Shown piece by piece: positions 44,309-54,800 of a stretch of DNA of 58,095 bases. The stretch is from Phycisphaerales bacterium (GTDB lineage: Bacteria > Planctomycetota > Phycisphaerae > Phycisphaerales > UBA1924), in NCBI GenBank assembly GCA_029213305.1, contig JARGPA010000021.1:1-58095 (forward strand), given 5' to 3'. Position 1 is the first letter of the stretch; each line of letters starts with the position of its first letter. Under the pieces are notes generated by a model. It made no database searches. It saw nothing but the letters and a program-made list of their open reading frames with translations, and was not told where the DNA came from. The translations under genes and the position numbers were made by a program.

Positions 44309-46254
44309 CTATCCGCGAACGCATCGCAAAGCTGAATCATCTCCAACAGTTGAAATCATTCAAAGTGATCGCAAGTGTGATCATTGCGATTGTCGCGTCT
44401 CTTCTGATTGGGTCCGCGATTATAAAGAACACGACTGAAAACCCTGTGTTCGAACAACGAATCAATGAAATGCCGGCCACAGTAACGAATTTTGCGGGCG
44501 AGGAAATCGAAAACCCTCAGCTTGCTCAGGTTCGACAAATCCAACAACTACTCAATAAAGCAAAGCCCGGAACACTGATGGCTGTGGGAACCGCGGCTGT
44601 TTCGATCATGCTGATTTTGGTTGTATGGATGGGATTGGGATTGGTTTATCCAGCGCTAGTCGTCGTTGCAGTTGGATTATTCTATTTTATGCAAGGGAGT
44701 TCTCTTGAAGTCTTTGCATCAATCGCAGTTGGAATGATCATCTTGACGCTGAGTTTTATGGTCCTCTTGCGAGGGTCTTCGATCGCGTTGAGTTCTTCTC
44801 GTCCTATTCCCGCAATCGCACGCAATGTGCTCGCTGAAGCGGTCCGAATGAAGATATCCCTGATATTCATTATCATCTTGTTCTTTGTTCTCGCGGCGAT
44901 GCCGATGCTGATGAATGAAGACCAGGCGCTTCGATATCGTGTTCAGTTATTCTTGAAGTATGCTTCAGGGTTTACATTCTTATTCGTTGCTTTGCTTGTT
45001 GTGTTCTTTGGCGCAGCGACAGTAACGTACGAACAACGCGAAAAGGTCATTTGGCAAACAATGACGAAACCCGTGGCCGCCTGGCAGTATCTTCTGGGTA
45101 AGTGGTTGGGTGTTGTCACTCTTGCAGCGGTTCTCCTCACTGTCTCTGCGACAGGGGTTTTCCTGTTTACTGAGTATCTTCGGAATCAACCCGCGATCGG
45201 GGAGGTCGCTGCTTATCAAGCAGGGGATGGTTCAGATATTACTGAGGATCGTTTGAATCTTGAGACTCAGGTACTGACATCTCGAGAATCTGTTCGGCCT
45301 TCTTTACCGTTCTCGATCAACGATCCAATCTTCGAAAATGCATTGGAAGCAAGAATTCGACAAGAGACGATTTCCAATCCTGGGTATAACCCAGATCCTA
45401 GTGAAAGAGCGGCGCTCAAAAATAAGATCTTCCAAGATGAAATAACGGAATACCTTTCGATTGATCCGAACGCTGAGAAATATGAAGAGTTTGTTTTTTA
45501 CGGGTTAGGGAAAGCAAAGAAACAAAATCTACCTTTATCTCTTCGATATAAAATCGATGCAGAAGGAAATCGGCCGGACATTTTCTATATTCTGACTTTC
45601 GCGTTTGATGACGGAACCGTTCTCCCGCCGCGAAGAACCGGATTGGGTTTTTCACATACGATGACGCTCTCTCCTGAGTTCATCAATTCCAACGGTGAGG
45701 TCCGCTTACAGATCATCAACGGGCAGTTGCTTGCAGCTGCAGACGGAAACTTTGATGTTCAAACAAACATCAATACATTTACAATCCCTCCTGATGGGCT
45801 TGAAATCTCATACACAGTGAGCGGATATCGTTCAAACTTCGTTCGAGTCTTTATCGTGTTGTGGGTAAAACTCGCGATGCTTGCAATGCTCGCAGTATGG
45901 GCCTCGACCTTTGCAAGTTTCCCAGTTGCTTGTTTGATTGCCGGCGGGTTATTCTTCATCGGGCAGATGTCTGGATTCGTCCAAGATGCACTACCTGGTT
46001 GGGGAAAAGTGAACAACAGTGGGGATCCTTCGATCTATCGAACATTAATCTATTACTTTGCAGATTGGATCAGTTCGATCTTCAGGGTTTATAACGATCT
46101 GCGTCCAACATCTCGACTCGCAGATGGTGAAGTACTCTCGTGGAGTTCAGTAACACGCGGAATGATGGCGCTGGGCACGATCTGTACTGTGTTTTATTTG
46201 CTTGGTGTGCTTATTTTCCGTCGCCGACAGTTGGCAATCTACTCAGGTAATTAA
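44305..46254 (+). CDS. ABC-2 type transporter permease with large extracytoplasmic domain
   Basis: The 649-residue protein has membrane helices near 20-40, 90-165 (several), 190-215, 225-250 and 260-285. A large soluble domain (about 290-510) comes next, and then four helices to the end. The coupling segment TYEQREKVIWQTMTKPVAAWQYLLGKWLGV is like that in the permease at 36280-37797. Translation starts at GTG 44305 in the overlap with the ATPase gene. It probably forms the membrane part of an exporter with that ATPase; the cargo is unknown. Confidence 0.88.
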   Translation: MTIRERIAKLNHLQQLKSFKVIASVIIAIVASLLIGSAIIKNTTENPVFEQRINEMPATVTNFAGEEIENPQLAQVRQIQQLLNKAKPGTLMAVGTAAVSIMLILVVWMGLGLVYPALVVVAVGLFYFMQGSSLEVFASIAVGMIILTLSFMVLLRGSSIALSSSRPIPAIARNVLAEAVRMKISLIFIIILFFVLAAMPMLMNEDQALRYRVQLFLKYASGFTFLFVALLVVFFGAATVTYEQREKVIWQTMTKPVAAWQYLLGKWLGVVTLAAVLLTVSATGVFLFTEYLRNQPAIGEVAAYQAGDGSDITEDRLNLETQVLTSRESVRPSLPFSINDPIFENALEARIRQETISNPGYNPDPSERAALKNKIFQDEITEYLSIDPNAEKYEEFVFYGLGKAKKQNLPLSLRYKIDAEGNRPDIFYILTFAFDDGTVLPPRRTGLGFSHTMTLSPEFINSNGEVRLQIINGQLLAAADGNFDVQTNINTFTIPPDGLEISYTVSGYRSNFVRVFIVLWVKLAMLAMLAVWASTFASFPVACLIAGGLFFIGQMSGFVQDALPGWGKVNNSGDPSIYRTLIYYFADWISSIFRVYNDLRPTSRLADGEVLSWSSVTRGMMALGTICTVFYLLGVLIFRRRQLAIYSGN

Positions 46255-46274
46255 CTCGAAAGGAGTGTGAAGAC

Positions 46275-48239
46275 ATGTCGCATGGAATTCGTGTTCGTCT
46301 CTTGGCGCTTCTGTTCTTGTTCGTAGGGCTTGTTGGTTCTGGGTACTTTGGTACCGCGATCACTTCCTCTGCGGGCACCCATGAACTGACTTACACTGAT
46401 CGCGCAGAAGATGGGGATCCACCGATGGTGGCGCTGGGTGTCGCACTCGGAGCTTTGCGAGGAATTTTCGTTAATGTTCTGTGGATCCGTGCAACAAGCG
46501 CGAAGGAAGACGGGCAGTTCTACGAAGCAATCGATCTCGCAGAATGGATTACTCGACTCCAACCACGATTACCTCAGGTATGGACATTCCACGCATGGAA
46601 TATGGCCTACAACATCTCGGTAACAACTCAAACCCCTCAAGAACGGTGGGGCTGGGTGAATGCGGGACTTCGACTTCTTCGCAATGAAGGTATCCGTGCA
46701 AATCCAAATGACATGCATATGCACAAAGAGCTTGCATGGATTTTCTTACACAAGATATCTGGGTACACGGATGATGCAAACCAGTATTACAAGAAACAGT
46801 TTGCATATGAATGGCAAAACATTCTTGGTAGAAAACCAGTAATCGATGCTGAACATCGTGATCGTCCGAGTGTAATCCAACAATATGTTGATTGGATTCA
46901 ACCGATTGTTGATGCGCCTGCGACAAGAACCGGACTCGCACAAGCAAATCCAAAGGCTGAGGAAATCGCGCAAGCATATGAAAATGGAATGGGTGAGGCT
47001 CTCGGAGTCCGATTCCTAGAGCGATACACATTACAACAAGAAATGACTTTAGCTGGAAAACTCACGACAGTGAAGAAAACAGCTGGTCCTAGAACACAAG
47101 CGTTCATGCTTCTCAGTGAACAGTTCACAGATGAGCAAGCTTGGACTGATTTGGTTAATCATGTTCGCAAACGGGTTCTTGAGGATGAGTACTTCATGGA
47201 ACCAATCCGCATGATTCAACAAATGCGGAAGTTCGGACCCATTGATTATCGACTTCCTTCTGCCCACTCACTCTACTGGGGTTCACGAGGTACCGATGTA
47301 GGACGAATGACCGTGAACGAGCATAATGCGGATTCTCTGGACTTTGTGAATGCATATCGCTTGGTCATGCAATCCGTTCAAGATCTCTGGCGACACGGAG
47401 ATATGTACTTCAACTACCTCGATGTACACGAGCAACGAGTTGCGTATTACCAAGGTGTCCCAAATGCATATTTCGTTCCATCCTACGGCGGGATGCTCAA
47501 CGAAATCGTTCAAAACTCAGGCCTCTTTGAAGCTGATCGTCGACCATATCGTCAGTTCTCAGCAGGTTACGAGAACTTCTTGAGAGATGCAGTTCGGTTC
47601 TTCTATCGCAGAGGTGATCTTGCTCGTGCTGAATATTGGTACGACATTCTCCGTAACTGGAAAGGCCAGAACATGAACGACACCACTCGTATTGACGAGA
47701 TGGCGTTGTCGCTCAAGGACTTTGCAGACAAGCAGTTATATGACTCGCTCGGTTCACCCCAAGTGGCAGTATCCGAAGTCTACGGCGCTCTTCAAGGAGC
47801 ACTGTTCTCTGGATTGATGATCGGCGATATCGATGTCTTCAGCGCTCAATGGGAGTATGCTCGCAAGACACATGCGTACTACTTCTCTGAGCAGTTCCGT
47901 GTTGTAGTTGCATCTTCGGGTGGAGCAAGAATGGAGTTCATGGATCGCGACTTCGCGTTCCTTGCAGGGAATCTCTTTGTGAATATTCTCTCAACTCTGG
48001 GTCCCGCAGAAGCAGAGTTACTCTATGGAAATGCCCCTGAGGATCTCAGACAGTATGCTTACGACGCGTTAGTTGTGAGATATAAGGGATACATTGATAA
48101 CCTCGCTGCCAATGGTGAATCTGACTCATTCGAAATATTGTTCCCTGAACCTGCTCGGATGGAAGAGTTCCGTGTGATGTATGAACGCAAACGGACTGCT
48201 CGTGAAAATCAGGGTGACGAAGGTGCGAGAAAGAACTAG
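46275..48239 (+). CDS. Large membrane-anchored hypothetical protein of the SPFH-ABC operon
   Basis: A 654-residue protein with one N-terminal helix (about 8-28) and a long soluble part that should lie outside the inner membrane. It is rich in Trp, Tyr and aromatic helices, with TPR-like stretches such as ATSAKEDGQFYEAIDLAEWITRLQP. No enzyme motif is recognised. ATG follows AAGGAG at nine bases; the gap to the permease is 20 bases. It is the last gene of the operon and may be an envelope partner of the exporter. Confidence 0.8.
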   Translation: MSHGIRVRLLALLFLFVGLVGSGYFGTAITSSAGTHELTYTDRAEDGDPPMVALGVALGALRGIFVNVLWIRATSAKEDGQFYEAIDLAEWITRLQPRLPQVWTFHAWNMAYNISVTTQTPQERWGWVNAGLRLLRNEGIRANPNDMHMHKELAWIFLHKISGYTDDANQYYKKQFAYEWQNILGRKPVIDAEHRDRPSVIQQYVDWIQPIVDAPATRTGLAQANPKAEEIAQAYENGMGEALGVRFLERYTLQQEMTLAGKLTTVKKTAGPRTQAFMLLSEQFTDEQAWTDLVNHVRKRVLEDEYFMEPIRMIQQMRKFGPIDYRLPSAHSLYWGSRGTDVGRMTVNEHNADSLDFVNAYRLVMQSVQDLWRHGDMYFNYLDVHEQRVAYYQGVPNAYFVPSYGGMLNEIVQNSGLFEADRRPYRQFSAGYENFLRDAVRFFYRRGDLARAEYWYDILRNWKGQNMNDTTRIDEMALSLKDFADKQLYDSLGSPQVAVSEVYGALQGALFSGLMIGDIDVFSAQWEYARKTHAYYFSEQFRVVVASSGGARMEFMDRDFAFLAGNLFVNILSTLGPAEAELLYGNAPEDLRQYAYDALVVRYKGYIDNLAANGESDSFEILFPEPARMEEFRVMYERKRTARENQGDEGARKN

Positions 48240-48277
48240 TTTCAGCACTCGAGTAACCACTTGTATCAATAGATAAG

Positions 48278-48310
48278 AAAAGAGCCGGAACATCAAGTTC
48301 CGGCTCTTTT
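48278..48310. terminator. Bidirectional terminator between the SPFH-ABC operon and purC
   Basis: Arms AAAAGAGCCGGAAC and GTTCCGGCTCTTTT pair perfectly over 14 bases around a five-base loop, with T's on both strands. It ends both convergent units. Confidence 0.92.
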
Positions 48311-48342
48311 GTGATATTTAGTTGTTCAAATCTCAGATGCGA

Positions 48343-49383
48343 TTAGTGCGCCGTTCCCACGAGAAGATCTCTCGCTTGAGCATACTTTTCGAGTGTCCCG
48401 AGTACGACATCATCTGGGAGTGCAGGACCAGGAGGAGTCTTGTTCCAACCACCTGATTGGACGAGTTCTTGGAGGAACTCTCTGACATACTGCTTGTCGA
48501 AGCTCTTTTGAGCTTGTCCAGGAGTATATTCTTCTGCTGGCCAGAATCGTGATGAGTCTGGAGTTAAAGCTTCATCAATCAGGATTGGATCGTTACTGAT
48601 TATGTTTCCATCATTGTCGATCGGGAGTCCAAACTCAAACTTTGTATCCGCGAGGATGATCCCGTGATCCTTTGCGTATGCACTCGCTGCAACATAGATG
48701 TTGAGTGAGCGATCACGAAGTTTTTCCATCAGGGTTCTGCCACCGAGTGACTCGATGTGAGCGCACGCCTCTTCGAACCCGATGTTCTCGTCATGTCCAT
48801 CATCTTCTTTAGTCGCTGGAGTAAAGATGGGTTCAGGGAGTCGATCACATTGTCGAAGACCTTCAGGGAGTGAGACGCCGCAGACTGAACCTGTGCGTTG
48901 GTAATCCTTGAGTCCTGATCCTTCGAGGTATCCACGAACGACGCATTCAACGGGGATAACTTTACACAATCGACCGATCGTGGTGCGCCCTTCGAGCATC
49001 TCTCGGGTTGTTTGATCATTAAACGCGTCATCTGGGATCAGATTGACATCAGTCGAAATCAAGTGAGTCGATGACAATCCTTGATCTTCAATCCAGCGAA
49101 GCCAGAAAGTTGCGATTTCAGTCAGCATCTTCCCTTTTCCAGGGATCGCCGTCGGTATAACAACATCAAATGCTGAAATCCGATCTGAAGCCACGATGAC
49201 AAGCTGAGCTTGAGTCGGATTCCCATCCATATCCTGCTGTGGCGGGATCGTATAGGTATCTCGGACCTTTCCGACTCGTTTATTTGGAAGATTCAGGTTC
49301 GTATCGAAAACCGCGGGTTCTAAATCCGACAAAGAACCTGCAGTTGAACCACGATGATCTGGGTTGGAATAGTTTGTGTTCAC
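48343..49383 (-). CDS. purC: Phosphoribosylaminoimidazole-succinocarboxamide synthase PurC
   Basis: SAICAR synthase of 346 residues joins CAIR and aspartate with ATP in purine synthesis. Family motifs are GKVRDTY near 38-44, ASDRISAFDVVIPTAIPGKG, VRGYLEGSG and TKFEFG with DEALTPDSSRFW. It belongs to the longer type (about 300-350 residues). Start is GTG 49383 without a ribosome site; TATCCT lies six bases upstream, so a leaderless message is possible. The gene is not in a purine operon here. Confidence 0.93.
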   Translation of the reverse strand: MNTNYSNPDHRGSTAGSLSDLEPAVFDTNLNLPNKRVGKVRDTYTIPPQQDMDGNPTQAQLVIVASDRISAFDVVIPTAIPGKGKMLTEIATFWLRWIEDQGLSSTHLISTDVNLIPDDAFNDQTTREMLEGRTTIGRLCKVIPVECVVRGYLEGSGLKDYQRTGSVCGVSLPEGLRQCDRLPEPIFTPATKEDDGHDENIGFEEACAHIESLGGRTLMEKLRDRSLNIYVAASAYAKDHGIILADTKFEFGLPIDNDGNIISNDPILIDEALTPDSSRFWPAEEYTPGQAQKSFDKQYVREFLQELVQSGGWNKTPPGPALPDDVVLGTLEKYAQARDLLVGTAH

Positions 49384-49469
49384 AGAGTGAGGATAGCCAG
49401 CCTAGAGCAATTTTCTACAGAAGGATCTTCTGATTATCTCGTGAATAGAAACTCTCTCGAAACATGCGG

Positions 49470-49493
49470 TTTGGGTCGCTTGTGGGACCCAAA
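49470..49493. repeat. Inverted repeat in the purC/GH10-like intergenic region
   Basis: TTTGGGTC (49470-49477) and GACCCAAA (49486-49493) are perfect arms with an eight-base loop. No T-run follows on either strand. It could be an operator or RNA stem for one of the divergent genes. Confidence 0.5.
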
Positions 49494-49576
49494 TCCCATA
49501 TCCTGTATGTAGATTATTGAACTGATCCTAAACCGATCATGGCTTCGGATGATGATTGAGGAGTGAACCACACAAG

Positions 49577-51310
49577 ATGCTGCGATTTGTTGCCCCTGAA
49601 AACTCCTCTGCGATCCCTCATCAGATCCTCCAAGGCGCCTATCTCATAGGACCTGACTCTGTTCCAATTGCAGGGGAAGTCATTCTTGAGAAAGGGTTTA
49701 TTCGATGTGAAAAAGGGACTCGAGAGGCTGCTTCTCTTGCGTTGCAGTTTGATCTCGACGATTCAACACTTCGATCATTGCATTCTGATCTAAATATCAG
49801 TGGACCAATCATCGACGATATCCAACTCCGGCCGATGGGCACCTGGGTTTTGCAGACTTGTTTGCTTCATGATCGAAAACGACCATATGTACTTGAGCTT
49901 GAACTTGCGCGGCATCGAATCATGCTGTTTTTGACCAAACTTGAGGATTGGCAAGCGTTCGATATCGCACCCGACTCACAAGTGATGAGATTGTTTGAGC
50001 AAGCTCGAAACGCATTCACTAAGGGGCTCGTTGCTTCAAGCTCGCATGAGAACGGTATTGAGAAGGCAGCGAAATACGGCCTGTTGGCGCTCTGGATCTC
50101 GCTCGAAGTTTCAGAACGACTCAGCATACTCCAAACCAGACGAGACTTCACAGATCGGATGAACGGGAAACTCTATCTCTCTGTCTCAGAAGACGGCGGG
50201 ATCAACAAAAGAGCAATGCCAGTACTGCATCCAACACGAGGCGGAGTCGTCCTCCCGACCCGTCCTGCGATTGGAGCATCAGTATCCCCCGGTGTACTCA
50301 ATCCACAAACCAAAGCGGCTGCGATCGAATCCTGTGACTTCATATCGCTTCCAATGAGATGGGTTGAACTCGAACCATTGGAAGGTGAGTATGCATACAC
50401 CCCAACAGACCAATGGATCGAATGGGCAATACGAACTGCAAAACTACCAGTTGTTGCAGGACCAGTGATTGATTTTCGGCCTCAGAGTGTGCCTGAATGG
50501 CTCTATATCTGGGAGAATGATTACGATACTCTTCGTGAACTTGTGTATGAACATCTCAAAGCAACGGTAACTCGTTATCGTCGCACGATCAGCCGATGGA
50601 CAGTTTGTTCAGGCCTCCATTGCGGTGAACATTTCAAACTCGATTTTCAACAAATGATCGATCTCACACGGATTTGTGTTCTGGTTGTCAGGAAACTTCA
50701 TCCGCGAGCAAAGGTCCAAGTCGAAATCATCGAACCCTGGGGCGAATACCACACGAGTGATCGACGATCACTCCCTCCGGTTCTCTATGCGGAGATGTTG
50801 ACGCAATCTGGAATTCCGATTGATTCATTCTCTCTTCGCGTACAGATGGGATCATTCGAATCGGGTCAACAAACACGAGATCTGATGGCCTTCAGTTCAA
50901 TGCTTGATCAATATTCGATGCTCGATCGTCCGATCGCAATCTCTGCGTTTGGCGCTCCCTCTGGACCTTTGGTTTCAAGTGATAATGATCAACATAAGTA
51001 TCCAAACTCAGGTCAATGGCGTCAACCATGGACAGAACAAGGACAAGCAGATTGGATGTCTGCATACGGAGCTGTTGCTTTGTCGAAACCATATGTCGAG
51101 TCCATCTGTTGGCACGAACTCGCAGATCCTAATGGCGCAACCGAAATGCGAACTGGTGGACTTCTCGATCGACGATTCGAACAACGAGAATCATACCAAC
51201 GCATGATCGAACTCCGACATGCAATACAAAGCGGGAAGTTGCCCAATCGGTTGATGGATGATGAGTTCCTTTCACCCAACTCTACGATGTCTTCATCTTT
51301 AAGCAAGTAA
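49577..51310 (+). CDS. Glycoside hydrolase family 10-like protein
   Basis: The 577-residue protein has an N-terminal beta-rich domain (about 1-190) followed by a TIM-barrel-like domain. GH10-like features are SLPMRWVELEPLEGEYAYTPTDQWIEWA, the strand RRTISRWTVCSGLHCGEHFKL, and ICWHELADP near the end. In xylanases the fourth and seventh strands carry catalytic Glu in NE and TELD contexts; these contexts are altered here, so xylanase activity is doubtful. No signal peptide. ATG 49577 is chosen; GAGGAG lies 13 bases upstream, and a TTG at 49556 is possible. Confidence 0.7.
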   Translation: MLRFVAPENSSAIPHQILQGAYLIGPDSVPIAGEVILEKGFIRCEKGTREAASLALQFDLDDSTLRSLHSDLNISGPIIDDIQLRPMGTWVLQTCLLHDRKRPYVLELELARHRIMLFLTKLEDWQAFDIAPDSQVMRLFEQARNAFTKGLVASSSHENGIEKAAKYGLLALWISLEVSERLSILQTRRDFTDRMNGKLYLSVSEDGGINKRAMPVLHPTRGGVVLPTRPAIGASVSPGVLNPQTKAAAIESCDFISLPMRWVELEPLEGEYAYTPTDQWIEWAIRTAKLPVVAGPVIDFRPQSVPEWLYIWENDYDTLRELVYEHLKATVTRYRRTISRWTVCSGLHCGEHFKLDFQQMIDLTRICVLVVRKLHPRAKVQVEIIEPWGEYHTSDRRSLPPVLYAEMLTQSGIPIDSFSLRVQMGSFESGQQTRDLMAFSSMLDQYSMLDRPIAISAFGAPSGPLVSSDNDQHKYPNSGQWRQPWTEQGQADWMSAYGAVALSKPYVESICWHELADPNGATEMRTGGLLDRRFEQRESYQRMIELRHAIQSGKLPNRLMDDEFLSPNSTMSSSLSK

Positions 51311-51326
51311 CAGAATCGAGCAATCG

Positions 51327-51761
51327 TTGAATCAATCAAGTGAGCACCATGAATTGATAACTGATTGGACTCGGACACCCGCCGCGATCTTCGCAAGTTC
51401 TGTTCTCATCATCATTGCAGTTTTGGGAATCACTCTTGCTTGGAACAGATCAAATCAGAATACGAATCCAAGTGATTTAGTGATTCATCAATTGGGAAAG
51501 TCATCCCTGAGTACTGATGATATTTATCCTGAGACAACGAGCGATTTTCAAGTCATTCATCGGGTTGATATCAATACTGCGACTCCCGCAGAGTTGGATC
51601 TAATTCCAGGAATCGGACCATCGCTCGCTCAAAGCATTATCGAGTATCGTCGTGATCACGGACGATTTGATGCTATCGAAGAACTCGACGAGGTCTCCGG
51701 GATCGGACCAAAGACAATCGAAAAAATCCAAGGCTATGCAATAGTCACCCAAGGCGGATAG
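51327..51761 (+). CDS. ComEA-like helix-hairpin-helix protein
   Basis: The 144-residue product has one membrane helix near 22-42 and a C-terminal pair of helix-hairpin-helix motifs: VDINTATPAELDLIPGIGPSLAQSIIEYR and VSGIGPKTIEKIQGYA. This is the ComEA layout, where the HhH domain binds incoming DNA outside the membrane in natural competence. Other HhH membrane proteins look alike, and no comEC is near. The only in-frame start near the expected place is TTG 51327; a later TTG (51354) would shorten the N-terminus. It starts 16 bases after the GH10-like gene. Confidence 0.8.
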   Translation: MNQSSEHHELITDWTRTPAAIFASSVLIIIAVLGITLAWNRSNQNTNPSDLVIHQLGKSSLSTDDIYPETTSDFQVIHRVDINTATPAELDLIPGIGPSLAQSIIEYRRDHGRFDAIEELDEVSGIGPKTIEKIQGYAIVTQGG

Positions 51762-51863
51762 ACTCTTGTAGATCAATACCATTGGCTCATGATGTTTATA
51801 TCGTTTATCGAGGACATTATGAGGATGAGTATGCGCACAATTTGAGAAACCCCCTCGACTCAG

Positions 51864-54800
51864 TTGGACTATTTACACTTGGATTTACTCACTCCAATCA
51901 TTGCAGATAAGGAATTCCGTTCGTTTGCCAAAGGGCTCGACGATGGGCGCCGTACAATCGCAACAGGATCAGTTGGATCATCAATTTCGATGATTGCAAG
52001 CGCGTTGCATAAACGAGTGAATAGACCTGTTTTAATTGTGTGCGCCCATTTAGATGAAGCTGAAGATATCTACGCAGAAGTAGGATCTGTCAGCGATTGC
52101 AATCGCATGGTCTTCCCAGCACTTGAACTCTCCCCCGGAGAATCAAGTGTCAGCGCGGAGCTTTTCTCACAACGCAGTTTAATTATTTCAGAAATCCAAA
52201 ACGATCAGTGCACAGATATCCTGATCGCGCCAATCGCGTCGTTGATGCAACCCGTCCCAACTCCCAATCGGGTTCAAGAGTTGGTGAGAGAAGTTCGAGA
52301 TGCAAGTGTTGTAGTTCCAAATGAACTCATTGAATGGATGATCAATGCAGGATACGAACGCGTTGAGACAATTGAGTACCCTGGACAGTTCACAATGCGT
52401 GGGGGAATCATCGACATTTTCCCGCCGACAGGATATTCCCAAGCACTTGGGGGGACACCAATACCAGTTCGTATCGATTTCTTCGGAGATGAGATCGAGT
52501 CCATTTCAGAAATAGACATCGATACGATGGGGTCTGATCGTAAAGTGGACTCAGTCCTGCTTGGTGCAATCGGTGATTCACAACTCGCAGGTAGCCGCGA
52601 TGATGTTTCTTTTCTTGAGTATCTCTCAAGGGACACGATTGTGTTGTTGGCTGAGACATTCGAGGTTGTCGAGCAAGGTAGAGGCTACTTTGAAAGAATC
52701 AGCGACGGAAGAGCAATCTACGGCCCACCTGCAGTTCTCAAACTTCTCGAAACTAGATTCCACGCACTCGCAGAAGTGAACCAGTTCTCTGCAGGGAAAG
52801 CAGACGCAGATGCGCTCGTAGGATTACCAGTTTCGACTTTGCCACCGTTTGATCGGGAGATCTCAACTGCAATCCGAGAACTCGGAGAGTTAAAAGAACA
52901 AGTAGAGACTGTTATCCTCGCGTGTGGTTCAGATGGGGAGTTCGCTCGTTTAGGCGAGCTTTTATCACTCCATGTGCCTGGGGTTGATATCCGTCGCGAG
53001 ATTCTTGATGTTCGTAGGGGATTTGTTTTTGAAGGTTCAGATCCCAAAGCAGGGATTGGACGATTCGCGATCGTTCCAGCCGGCGAGTTGTTACATAGAT
53101 CCAGTGTTCGTCGACGGATTCAAAAAATCCGTGCAGGCCGAACAATGGACACATTCCTTGATATTCAAATCGATGATTATGTCGTCCACAACGAGCACGG
53201 CATTGCCAAGTTTGTTGGGATGTCAGTCATGGATGCGTCAGGGACTGCAAAGCAGCGCCGACAGTTTGAAAAAGGGTTTGATCCGACCGCGAAGAAACGC
53301 AAAGAAGATCAAGAAGAGTATCTCACACTCGAGTTCGCGGGTAGGAGCCGATTGCATGTTCCGTGTTCTCAGATCGGACTAGTCCAGAAATATGTAGGCG
53401 GATTCAAAGGGAAACCCCCATTGAGCTCAATCGGAGGGAAGAAATGGAAAGCGCAGAAAGAACGAGTTACTGAGTCCGTTAAAGATCTTGCATCAGAAAT
53501 GTTGAGAGTTCGAGCTGCGAGAGAGCATGTGCCTGGGTACTCATATCCTCAAGATACTGCGATGTTCAAAGAGTTCGAAGCAGAATTCCCTTACGAAGAA
53601 ACCGAAGATCAACTCGGATCGATGGTAGAAATCAAAAAAGATATGCAATCTTCCCGTCCAATGGATCGACTCATCTGTGGGGATGTCGGATTTGGAAAAA
53701 CCGAACTCGCAATCAGAGCAGCATTCAAAGCAGTAGAAGCAGGTAGACAGGTTGCGATACTTGTCCCAACGACAGTGCTCGCAGAACAGCACGAACGAAC
53801 ATTCAGACAACGATTTGCAGATTATCCCTTTCGTGTCGAAGCACTCTCCCGATTCAAATCAACGAAGGATTTAAAACGAACAATTGAGGATCTGAAACTT
53901 GGAAGAGTAGATGTAGTCGTAGGAACTCATCGACTTTTGTCGAAGGATATCAAGTTTGCAGAACTCGGGATGGTCGTCATTGATGAAGAGCAGCGGTTCG
54001 GTGTTGAGCACAAAGAGCAGTTGTTACGTCTTCGACTCACAGTTGATGTCCTAACGCTCAGTGCAACTCCTATCCCACGGACTTTACATATGTCGATGTT
54101 GGGACTGAGAGATATTTCGAGTCTTACCACGCCTCCGGTTGATCGAAGATCCATTGTGACAGAAGTTATCCCGTATAACACGCACCGGATCGCTCGAGCA
54201 ATACAACGGGAACTCGCGCGTGAAGGACAAGTGTATTATGTCCATAATCGCGTGCACAATATCGAATCCGTCGCAGACAATGTACGCAAGCTTGTCCCAG
54301 GAGCAAAGGTGATCATCGGGCATGGGCAAATGAGTGGACAAGATCTCGAACGAGTAATGCACAAGTTCATGACCCGACAAGCAGACATTCTTGTCTCTAC
54401 AACAATTATCGAATCCGGTATCGACATTCCAACAGCAAATACAATGATCATCAATGATGCAGATCGGTTCGGGCTCTCCGAGCTCCATCAACTCCGAGGC
54501 CGAGTCGGACGATCACATCCGAGAGCATATTGTTATTTGTTGCTTCCTGAAGATCGAACTGTCAAAGAGGTTGCCCAAAAACGTCTCAAAGCAATCGAAG
54601 AATACTCGATGCTCGGCGCAGGATTTAAGATTGCAATGCGCGATCTTGAGATTCGAGGTGCAGGGAACTTGTTGGGCGCTGAGCAATCAGGACACATCGC
54701 AGCAGTAGGATATGAAATGTACTGTCAGTTGCTCGATCAAACAGTCCAACAACTCACAGAGAGTGGAACTCCAGAACAGGTTGTACACACCAGTGTTGAC

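Noticed and set aside
43987..44346. 119-codon minus-strand frame rich in Ser
   Set aside because: Antisense to the acidic tail of the ABC ATPase; the Ser run mirrors the Glu/Asp codons.
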